Below, piece by piece: positions 35,929 to 44,606 of a DNA stretch of 64,000 nt (its first letter is position 1; every line of letters begins with the position of its first letter). Under the pieces are notes generated by a model. That model did not search any database and had not been told where the DNA came from. It worked only from the letters and a program-made list of their open reading frames with translations. The DNA is from Amphirosellinia nigrospora (taxonomy: Eukaryota > Ascomycota > Sordariomycetes > Xylariales > Xylariaceae), in NCBI GenBank assembly GCA_004123355.1, contig SCHM01000003.1:6777058-6841057 (forward strand). Reading direction: 5' to 3'. Position numbers and translations under genes: made by a program.

Positions 35929-36627
35929 CTAGCCCAATCTCCTGGGCCTGGGACTCCTTGTGCCACCAAATTTCAACCTCGTGGCGTCTGATACCTTCTT
36001 GATATAAGGTCGCAGCAGACGTCCCTCGTTACCCAGCAGCACCTTGGTAGCAGCCTCACGGCCAGGGCCGAAGCCGCGGAGCACAACCTCGAGGGATTTG
36101 ATCTTGCGGTGCCAGCCGCCCTGGTTTAGCTTGTCTAGGACGTGGGCGCAGAGCTGGTAGGCAGCATCGTAGGTGCCGCGCTTCGTCTTCTTGAAGCCAA
36201 TATTGCCGGCGGATAGGGAGACGATGGCGTTCCGGTTTGGTTTTGTAACGGTAATGTGGGTGTTGTGCTTGTGCGCGTAGATGTGGAAGTGGAACGGTTC
36301 GTGATCGGGGCCCCAGTCCTCCTTGGGATCTTCTGACTCGTCGAGGATAGAGTCGCCGCTCGGCTCGCCCATCGCCCGTGAAATGGTGTTGGTCGCTAAC
36401 ACCTGTTGGATATCTGCCATGCCACTTCGACGGGGCGGCTGGCTCTGCGGCGATACACTGGCTGATAATCTGCTGAGAAGCGAGGGCCTCGAGGTCGGCG
36501 GCTGTTCATCTTGCTGCCGTAAACATGTCTGCGAGAAAGCCCGTATGGATTGTTGACTGGGGCGAATAGAGAGGGAGGAAAGCTTGGAGGTCGTCTTCGC
36601 CAGTAGGCGACTTGTCGATGGGGTCAT
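35929..36627 (-). CDS. mrps18: mitochondrial small-subunit ribosomal protein uS11m
   Basis: A component of the mitochondrial 37S ribosomal subunit, located at the platform next to the mRNA exit. A single intact exon encodes 232 residues. The N-terminus (MTPSTSRLLAKTTSKLSSLS) is Ser/Thr/Lys/Arg-rich without acids, a typical matrix-targeting presequence. A linker follows, then the S11 domain from HFHIYAHKHNTHITVTKP through VSLSAGNIGFKKTKRGTYD and EVVLRGFGPGREAATKVLL. The end is the basic tail TRSPRPRRLG. The length is usual for fungal orthologues and there is no frame break. Confidence 0.96.
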   Translation of the reverse strand: MTPSTSRLLAKTTSKLSSLSIRPSQQSIRAFSQTCLRQQDEQPPTSRPSLLSRLSASVSPQSQPPRRSGMADIQQVLATNTISRAMGEPSGDSILDESEDPKEDWGPDHEPFHFHIYAHKHNTHITVTKPNRNAIVSLSAGNIGFKKTKRGTYDAAYQLCAHVLDKLNQGGWHRKIKSLEVVLRGFGPGREAATKVLLGNEGRLLRPYIKKVSDATRLKFGGTRSPRPRRLG

Positions 36628-37003
36628 CTTCGAAGCATCGACGTCAGGGCACGAATAAATGGTCGTTCGTCTCGTAAAGAAGATAACCAGTTTGCCAGGA
36701 CACTAAAAAATTTGGTAGCGATCCAACTCCGCCCAAATTTACTGCAGTAGGTATCTGAACGCAGTCGTCACGACGAAGCAGCACGACCCTGCCTGTCAAT
36801 CAATTGATGTTCATGAGCTGGAAATTTTGGCCAAGCCAGAATTGGCTAACTGCATGCGGTTCCATTAGACTTGATTGCCAATTGCATACCTAGGTAGTTG
36901 CATATATAGGGATATACCTTTTATTCTCAATGCCAAGAAATCTTGAGAGGTCGTCGGCATTCTAGCGGTATCCAATCCATACGGACAAAGAGGACAAAAG
37001 TCG

Positions 37004-37356
37004 GAGTAGCACCTGATAAATTCCTTGCCAAGGGATTTTAGGTGGAATTCACAGTGCCTTATATATTATTAGGTATAATTTTTTTTTTATAGTCCCTTAT
37101 TGAGTACGCCGACGATCGCGTTTTTCACATTAGATACCTACAAACACACACCTACAAACATACACGCATACAAACCTACGAGCACACGCGCAAACTTAAT
37201 AAACCTGCGTATATAAAGCTCTGTTGACCTAGCCCGCGCAAACCTCTACGTACTAGGGAAAAAACTAATATACAGTATACCTAATACTTAATAATACTTT
37301 AAGCACTGTGAATTCCACCTAAAATCCCTTGGTAAAGAATCTGCCAGGTGCCACTC
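37004..37356. mobile_element. MITE-like element with ~45-70 bp terminal inverted repeats
   Basis: The arms at about 37004-37090 and 37270-37356 are reverse complements. A perfect 30 bp core (37028-37057 against 37303-37332) is flanked outward by imperfect pairing to a gagt(a/g)gcacctg end and inward by an AT-rich imperfect arm. The interior is AT-rich with a cacacacctacaaac-type array (37139-37195) and has no coding capacity. The ~350 bp length, long inverted repeats and lack of an open frame fit a non-autonomous DNA transposon. No target-site duplication is obvious. The right end lies about 150 bp upstream of the tim44 start codon. Confidence 0.8.
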
Positions 37357-37506
37357 TTTTCTATTTGCCGGTCTCGCCGCACGCTATAAGTTGCACCACC
37401 AAGCAGGTCGCATGCGACGAGCACTTTGCCTCTTCTCCGGATTCCCTAACGTACATTATCCGCGGCTGTCATTCTGCTGCTCGATTCGCTAAACATTGGG
37501 GTGAAT

Positions 37507-39134
37507 ATGAGCTCTCTACGACATGTCTCTCGGAGCACAACTCCGCTTCGATCGCAAGGACGCCTTCGCTGGCTGTCCATTTATACGAAGAGCGCCGGCT
37601 TATAGGAGGCTAATATCTAGCACACCCGCCTCCGTTCGTCGCCATACTCCTCTCTCCGCCAATCCCATCCCTCTCCTCCGACCCCTTCCTCCAGAAACTG
37701 TAGCCGCGATACAATCACGCAGCTTCTACGGGTCACCATCATGGCTCCAAGAACAGCCTACCCGATCCGAGAAGGCATCCAAACTTCAAGAAAACTCAGA
37801 GAAGAGTGCTTCTAGTCCCGATTCAGAGGCAGAGGCCAAGACGGAATCTGAAGAGCAGAAAAAGCAACAAGAGGATGCGGATTCTAGCGAGGGCAAGAAG
37901 GAAGAGAAAAGGAGGATGCCGCACCACCTCCACCCCACGGCGACAAGACCCCGTGGCAGGTGTTCATGGAAACGATGCAATCTGAATTCAAGGCTTCGAA
38001 AGACTGGAACGAGTCGACAAAGCAGCTGTCTGACTCGGCCCACCAGTTCACCGAGAGCGAATCTGTTCGACGGGCCAGGCAGGCCTACGAGTCCACGACC
38101 GTGCCGTCTCATCGACAGCTGGGAAGGTACTCAAGACTCCGCTGATGCTGTTGGAAAGGGTGCAGCCTGGACCTGGATACCCACGTTATGAAAGGTGTGC
38201 GAAAGGGTGCCAACACGGAGAAGCCCTTGACAAGGCACTAAGCCGATCCGTGACACCGAGGCCTACAAGAGCGTGAAAGATGTCATAGATGATGGCAGCA
38301 GCTCACGGTATGTGGCTGGTTGAGAAGGAAGAGCGGAGGAAAGCGCGTGAGCTTCGCCAAAAGAAAGCTGCCGCATCACGGGAAGATAGAAGATATCGTC
38401 GAGGATCCAAGTACGTATATGACTATGATTCGGTTCCCCTTGTTGCCTCTAATAACACCCTTCAGCGCTGGAACCAACATTACTGTACACAAGGACGCCG
38501 CTTGGAAAGAAGCTGGCGGGACTTCCGGATAAAAACAAAGTGGTTCAGGGTGTATTCAACATGAAGAACGTTTACAGAATCAGAAAACCCCCTAATCTCC
38601 ACGGCACGAAGCATCTGACCGATTAGCCGGGTTCTTCGCTGAGAACGAGACGCTATGGTGATCAAAAAGATCAGAGAAATGAACCCCAACTTCCAAATCG
38701 AACCCTTTCAACAGGAACTACGCGATTATATCTTGCCCGAAGTTCTTGATGCTTATGTCAAGGGTGATACCGAAACTCTCAAGTTATGGCTCTCAGCCGC
38801 CCAATATTCCGTCTATGAAGCTCTAACTAAACAATACCTACAAGCCGGTATGAAGTCAGACGGACGCATTCTAGATATCAGACATGTGGATATTTGGAAG
38901 GCTCGTATGCTTGATCCCGGCGAGATCCCCGTGTTCATTATTACCTGCCGTACTCAAGAAGTGCACGTATACCGCAATGCGAAGACGAGCGAGCTCGCTG
39001 CCGGCATGGAAGACCGCGTTCAACTCGTTACCTACGTCATCGGCATCACTCGCATTCCCGAAGACGTCAACAACCCTGAGACCAGGGGGTGGAGGTTGCT
39101 TGACATGCAGAAGAGCGGCAGGGATTACATATAA
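37507..39134 (+). CDS. tim44: mitochondrial import inner-membrane translocase subunit Tim44
   Basis: Tim44 is a matrix-side scaffold that tethers mtHsp70 to the TIM23 channel. The presequence starts MSSLRHVSRSTTPLRSQ (Arg/Ser-rich, no acids). Next come SFYGSPSWLQEQ, a charged coiled-coil stretch (SEKASKLQENSEK), and TPWQVFMETMQSEFKASKDWNES. After an intron near 38412-38465 come AGTNITVHKDAAWKEA and the lipid-binding C-terminal domain, which is intact from MVIKKIREMNPNFQIEPFQQ to QKSGRDYI. The C-terminal domain contains DGRILDIRHVDIWKARMLDPG. Between the presequence and 38650 the reading changes frame at least eight times. The C-terminal 160 residues are clean. Confidence 0.94.
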
Positions 39135-39646
39135 GAAAATAGGGAGCGAAAGAGTTCTCAATTCTCCTGGGACATGTGGTTATACGATACATGACTATTT
39201 TAATAAGTGTACAGTATTTATCAACAGAGCGCGGGAAGGAGTCAGATGAGGTTTCCCAGCGGAGCGGGACCTCCAAACACCACTCTTGGGCATTGGGATT
39301 ACAGGCGTTTTGATGATAACGGCTTGCATCATATCCTCACTGGATTTGTATGATTAGACAAAAAGGAGGCGCCGTGATCGGTCACGTTATGAGACATTAT
39401 GTAGTATATACCTCGGGATCGGTGGCGTTTACTCACTCTCAGCACCAATCGACTTTATTAATATGGTTAGGCTGAGTACCAATATGTGATCGATCCTTAA
39501 TCCTATTCCCAGAGAAAGTTACAAGTCCCCAAACGCATCACGGCCTCGATACCCAACAGGTCGACCTAATCAATTTGCCACACAAAAAGTCATCGTGCCA
39601 CAATTCCCGCCAACAGAATTCATCATCATAAGTACGTCGCCCATCA
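39135..39646. other. convergent 3' intergenic region
   Basis: No feature is supported between the tim44 and NADAR gene ends. Confidence 0.6.
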
Positions 39647-40467
39647 TTACGCTCCCTCACCACTCTCAACCCTCGCCGCCTCAGCCTCCTTCCGAAACTC
39701 CTCGCGCACCTCCATGAGACATTTGCCGAGGAGATTCATACCCCACTTATCACGTCTACCCTCGGCGCCCTTGGCTGCGAAGCCGACGCCCCAGATACGA
39801 TCGAACGGACTCGCCTCGACAAGCTCACGGGATCCCGTGGCGAGGAGGACGTCGCGGAAGCTGGCGGCGCGCATCACCTTTGCGTCTTCGTGGTCTCCGA
39901 GGGCCCAGTCCCTTTCTACCTCTCCGTCTTTCTCCCCTTCTTTATCTTCAGCCGCCTCTCCCGCGTTATTTTCCTCCTTGCCCTTACCCTCAACCTTCTT
40001 CTCTTTCGCGGCGTCGTCGGCATCATCCTCGAAGAGGACGACGGGCAAGCTAAACTTGCACCAGCTCCCCTCGGTCACGATCCTCGCGCGCTCGCGCTCC
40101 CAGACGGCCTGGTCGAACCCGCGGACCTGGCGCCCGAGGTCCTTGACCTGCTTCGCGGCCGTCCCGGGCGCCTCGAGGATGGCGGCCGCGATCTCGGCGT
40201 CGCCGAAGAGGAGCGCCTTGTGGTGCATCATGTAGTGCTCCGCCGTCGCGTATACTTTTTCTGAGCCCCCCGGCGCCCGGTCCCGGAAGGGGTGGGACGC
40301 GTACCACTGGGACAGGAACCCGTCTCTGGCTCCTTGGGTCGCCAGAAGAAGACGGGTTTGTTGTTGTTTGCGGGGTTGGGGAGGAGGGCTGCGGAGGAGG
40401 AGGATGGCGGTGAGGCTTTGCTCTTGTTGCTCACTCTTTTGCTGACGCGGTTGCGGTTGGATGGCAT
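39647..40467 (-). CDS. NADAR-domain N-glycosidase (YbiA/DUF1768 family)
   Basis: NADAR proteins hydrolyse N-glycosidic bonds. Bacterial YbiA-type members remove reactive riboflavin-pathway intermediates, and others act on ADP-ribosyl adducts. After a basic Ser-rich leader (MPSNRNRVSKRVSNKSK) the domain reads VFFWRPKEPETG, then, one frame over, LSQWYASHPF. TAEHYMMHHKALLFGD, RELVEASPFDRIWGVGF and WGMNLLGKCLMEVREEF follow, covering the conserved active-site blocks. A Lys/Glu-rich insertion (KEKKVEGKGKEENNAGE) splits the middle of the domain, longer than in bacterial proteins. One T appears to be missing near 40317, the single frame break. The start at 40467 is the first Met in the frame of the leader. 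Confidence 0.9.
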
Positions 40468-41576
40468 TGTGTTGATGTGCTCGTATTGATTACTTTCCTT
40501 GCCAGGCAGATGGTTAGGAAGCACGATTGAGATATCCAAAGTTGTATTCAAAATGTTCTTTCTTTTCCGACGTTAGTTTTTAGGGACTATTTACTCTATT
40601 TATCAGTTTCTTGTTGTGTTGAAATAGCCATGTCCAGTCATGTCAGGCTGAAGCTGAATGCCGGTTGACTCATAGCGGTTAGCGGGTGATGCGGTCTCAG
40701 CACAGCTCAGCCCCGAATGTAGGCAGACTGCGATGTGTAGCTTGCTCGATCGCATGAACTCAGATTTATTGATACAAAATTCGGTAATGTTTTCATCATA
40801 GGTAGTCTTTGTGTACCGCATACGCGACATGCTGTGATTCGGTGGGTATAGAGTTGTACTCCGTTGTTCGGTACGACCACACGGGGAGGGCGGGGCAATC
40901 CCCAGATCGCACAGGAGCATTCGAAGAGAGAGTTTCGTTTAAAGTAAAATGATAGTCACACGTTAAATCGTTGTGCAATGTGCGGTGCTCATTGTTCATC
41001 TTACGTTTTGTGTATTCCCATCCTTTTAATACGAAACCTACCTACAATAGCATATCCCATCAACACGGCGAACAGTCGGACCAACCTCCCGGGCCAGGAC
41101 GGACCCGCCCCGTATCTTGACAACGGCCGTTAGTCTATAACTGCCGATCGTCATGACATGATCGTTATCGACGCGAGACAAAAAATTTTTTTGTTGTCTC
41201 CTACTCGACATATAAAAATGTGGGGAGTGGGTTAGATATGGGTGAGAATGGCAGCAAGGGATGGATTTCGTGATACCCAGTACCAGACACACAGTCTGGG
41301 GTAGACTAGGGTGTAACAAGTCAGGTTCGATGCTTAACCGCGCTACGTTACCATCTATTCGCGGAGCTCATTACGAGATGTGATAGATTAACTATTGCCG
41401 AGATGAAATCTCCCCATCCGGTCTTCGAGCAGGCTCATAGCCGAGACTCGTGTCACCGACGCCAATCATTTATAAGTCATGGTTCAAGACATAAATATCA
41501 CTCTATATGAACCTTAGCACCTAGTAGTCGCTCGAAAAGCCCAACATCCTTCTTTGTATTCCCACTACTGGTAGAC
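40468..41576. other. divergent intergenic region
   Basis: About 1.1 kb between the divergent NADAR and Cys/His-module genes. Small open frames on both strands have no family likeness. No gene is supported. Confidence 0.5.
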
Positions 41577-42608
41577 ATGGGCCATGGTAACAGTGTGTCC
41601 ATTGACCATCCGCAATCCTACAAGTTCTACCAGATCCTATCATCATGTTGGAGATGGCCTTGGAAAAGGGAGCATTCATCCGTTTTAACTCGACCTGCTG
41701 CTAGCGGTAGCAGCTATTCCGCGCCTATCAACAAACGTCTGAGACATAAGCGGTCCACGATATTTCACCCCCAATACTCCGAAAAACAGCCCATGTACGG
41801 ACGAGATGTCCGCGCTCGCGTCAATGACCCCAGAGATCGAAAGGCGCGCATCGAAACTCCCCAGTGCGAAGTAGGATACTGCTATCGCAGACGACTCCCG
41901 GGCACCACGTACTGCAAATCACATATCTGCCGCACAACCCAGTGTGCCGAAGTGCGAGCCATAGGCTCCCTGCACTGCGCCGCCCACAAGTGCCGCTCCT
42001 GCAACATCAAGGCGAAGACGAGGAACAGCTACTGCGAGGCGCACCAATGCCGCATCCCGTCCTGCCTCCGCGGGAAGAAGTCGGGCCAGGACTGGTGCAG
42101 GCGGCACGTGTGCCGCTGGGACGACGACTGCGGCGGGGCGCCCGTCAAGGGGGCCCGGTACTGCGACTACCACGCCTGCGCGGCCGAGGGCTGCGTGTTC
42201 AAGGTCCTCCTCGCCGGCGACTGGGTCGGCGATTACTGCTGCTGCCACACCTGTTCGGCGGAAGGGTGCCTGCGCGGCGCGGCGTCGACGGGGTCCTTTT
42301 GCGCAGACCACAAGTGTCTGATCCACGGGTGTCCGAACCCGAGACTCTGGGACGGCCACGAAGAGGAGGAGGAGGAGGAAGGGGGGTGTTGTAGGTTCCA
42401 CACCTGTGTGCAGAGGGGCTGTTTTGCTCCGACGGCGAGGGTCGGTGCGTTGTGCGAGCTACACGCGCGGTTATGTTACGGGCGGCAGAGCCCCAGGGTT
42501 TGTTACGCGACGGGCCAGGAACTGCGAAGGTGTGCCGGCGATCATCATCGTCGTCGTCATCGTCGTCGCCAGAACTTGAGAGCAGGGAATAGAGGGAGGA
42601 CCTCGTAA
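41577..42608 (+). CDS. tandem nine-module Cys/His protein with N-myristoylation signal, unknown function
   Basis: A single clean exon encodes 343 residues. The start MGHGNSVS fits the N-myristoylation signal (Gly2, Ser6), suggesting membrane attachment. Residues 1-95 are basic and probably disordered. Residues 97-300 form nine consecutive modules of the pattern C-x(2-4)-C-x(~9-23)-C-x2-H-x(1-3)-C, with the last Cys of one module usually opening the next. Examples are CKSHIC, CAAHKC, CEAHQC, CRRHVC, CDYHAC, CCCHTC, CADHKC and CRFHTC. A Glu-rich run (residues 262-268) lengthens the loop of module 8. The tail is Arg/His-rich. Each module supplies three Cys and one His, enough for a zinc site, so a string of small zinc knuckles is likely. 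I do not recognise a named family. The coding part is GC-rich and intact, unlike most neighbours. Confidence 0.85.
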   Translation: MGHGNSVSIDHPQSYKFYQILSSCWRWPWKREHSSVLTRPAASGSSYSAPINKRLRHKRSTIFHPQYSEKQPMYGRDVRARVNDPRDRKARIETPQCEVGYCYRRRLPGTTYCKSHICRTTQCAEVRAIGSLHCAAHKCRSCNIKAKTRNSYCEAHQCRIPSCLRGKKSGQDWCRRHVCRWDDDCGGAPVKGARYCDYHACAAEGCVFKVLLAGDWVGDYCCCHTCSAEGCLRGAASTGSFCADHKCLIHGCPNPRLWDGHEEEEEEEGGCCRFHTCVQRGCFAPTARVGALCELHARLCYGRQSPRVCYATGQELRRCAGDHHRRRHRRRQNLRAGNRGRTS

Positions 42609-43300
42609 GAGGTGACGTTGAGAGATGGGATTCCTTGGATCACGAAACTTTGCCGGTTGGTGCGCTCTGTAGCGTGATGTGATTTCATATATTACCTAAT
42701 TAATTCGATGGGAAGCCCTCATCCTCTGAGACGAGCTCTCTACCCGGAAGTTATTACCGCTTACGCGGCATGATGAAGATTATGTCTGCGACGGGGGGTG
42801 GTGTGCTAAGTTAGAAGGCTCGAGCGTGAGCATTATCACAAAGGAGGAGCAAGGATCGTCTTCGCATAGTGCTTGGTTTCCATCATCTAACAGTTGTCTT
42901 TCTTCGCTATGATAATCACTGGAAGTCTACCAAGTGGCTGCAACCGTAATAGTACACTTGCAAGGTTTATGTTTACAATTTGATCCAAGGCCCCTTATCC
43001 TCCTCATCAAACCAGAACACCGTGATGGTGGGCCTTACTACCGGTTATAAAATAAACTTCAAGGTCGAGCCTGAAATTCTAGGGTCAAACCTACCAATTG
43101 GTGTGAACATCTGCAGCCCGCGTGGCTATTAAGTAAACAGTAATCCTCAACATAAAGCCAACCACGCCAAATTACATACTAGGGGCCTACCCCCGTATTA
43201 CATCCATTTCCCATCGACATATTCTTCATCCTCTTCAGTCTCGGACAAATAGGGAGACCAAATAGATTATAGCAACAGTCACAAACTTATCACTACCAAA
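42609..43300. other. intergenic region upstream of the secreted protein
   Basis: No gene is supported. The last 50 bases before 43301 form an A/C-rich leader ending in the context ccaaaATG. Confidence 0.55.
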
Positions 43301-43784
43301 ATGAAATTCACCATATCAGTCATCGCCGTCATGGCGAGCATGCTGGCTGGCATCAACGCCTCTCCAGTCGCCACCAAAATCGTAAGCTTCACCATCTCCA
43401 CTCCTCCTCCCACACGCAAAACAAACAACATCCTCCTCACCATGACCTGACAATTCCACTAACGCAAACATCTAGTCCACCACCGTCATCATGGAACGCG
43501 CGGCGGCCGCCAGCGATACCCCTCACAGTCCACTCATGTTCCCGGCCATCACGAGCGACGTGATAGTCGTCGAAGACCCAGAAACCGCCCTCGGCGATCA
43601 CAAGCACAAGGACAAGGACGGCAAGAACAACGAATGCCAGTTCAAGGATTGCAAGGCCTGCGTCCACCGCTGCGGTGAGGTGAAGGGCTTCTCGTGCATC
43701 TACTGGGAGTGCATGTCGACCGTGTGCAAGAATTGTAATCTTGCCATCGTCCCCGGTCCGTCCACGAACCCTCATGACCCCTAA
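43301..43784 (+). CDS. small cysteine-rich secreted protein, effector-like
   Basis: Exon 1 (43301-43381) encodes a classic signal peptide, MKFTISVIAVMASMLAGINA, with cleavage expected before SPV. A GTAAGC-TCTAG intron (43382-43475) with a CTAAC branch point follows, then exon 2 (43476-43784). The product has 129 residues, about 109 after cleavage. The mature part has a disordered first half, a Lys/Asp/His-rich patch (GDHKHKDKDGKNN) and eight cysteines packed within about 36 residues near the C-terminus (ECQFKDCKACVHRCG, then four more), enough for four disulfides. Small size, signal peptide and clustered Cys are the usual marks of fungal effectors or antimicrobial proteins. No family was recognised and no function is shown. 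Confidence 0.78.
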
Positions 43785-44272
43785 ACGGCCCCGGCTCGGA
43801 GACATCGCATATCCGGGAAAGCAAGAGAGTTACGGAGGGATCGCAACTTGGGCTCACGTATAAATCGACTGGGCAGGCTAGCATACGTGGTGTCTACCAG
43901 TACTTGGGCGTAGCGGGGAGTGCACAACTGGAATGAAGATGGAAGAGAATAGTGCCCAGCTAGGTAGTTCGTGCTTGCAACTAGTTCGGACAAGTTAACG
44001 TTGGTGTTTCGTTGAGAAAGGCCTACAAAATACATTTGGTGACACTATCCACGAACATCACGAAGTGTCTTACGAGTATTCAGTTGAGCTTAATGGGGTA
44101 ACTTTTGATGATATTGTTATGTGATTAGATGTGTTTGGGGCTGTAATACAAGCTTCGAGTACAATAATCGTCCAGCTACAACTGTCATCAATTCCTTGCG
44201 AATGTTAAATCCTCCTTGTGTATTCCTTGAACATAACCAAGTAACGTAATACGATTATCTCTTTAGAGATAA
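43785..44272. other. intergenic region
   Basis: 3' side of the secreted protein. No gene is supported. Confidence 0.5.
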
Positions 44273-44606
44273 ATGCGGTGGTGCGTGAAAGGATGTGGAA
44301 GATGTCTTGCAGGTGTTGAATTGGTTGTCGTGTCGATTGTCTTATCGGTCGTTGTGTTTGGTATAATCGATGGTGAGTACGGAGGGGAGATACGTTGAAT
44401 TGTGTGTTGCCAGTATAGCATATATGTTGTCGGTCGCCTTAGACTATTTCACTAATATAGTCTGGCGGGTTTTGGTTGTAATTGGTTACATTCGAGAACC
44501 TTTCCTCGTCCGTTGCTACTTCCGCTACATGCTGTTTGAAATGTTCGTACATCTTGTCATGGGCGTCATGGCACGGATAGTACGAGTTTGGCGGTTGAGA
44601 AAGTAG
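44273..44606 (+). CDS. possible very small two-helix membrane protein
   Basis: A spliced reading, exon 1 44273-44372 and exon 2 44443-44606 with a GTGAGT donor and CCTTAG acceptor, gives 87 residues. The start MRWCVKGCGRCLAG is followed by a hydrophobic helix (VELVVVSIVLSVVVFGII). After the intron there is a second, more amphipathic hydrophobic segment and a basic end (RIVRVWRLRK). The 70 bp intron lacks a convincing branch point, and Val/Ile-rich frames can arise from T-rich DNA, so this is a weak prediction. Confidence 0.25.
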
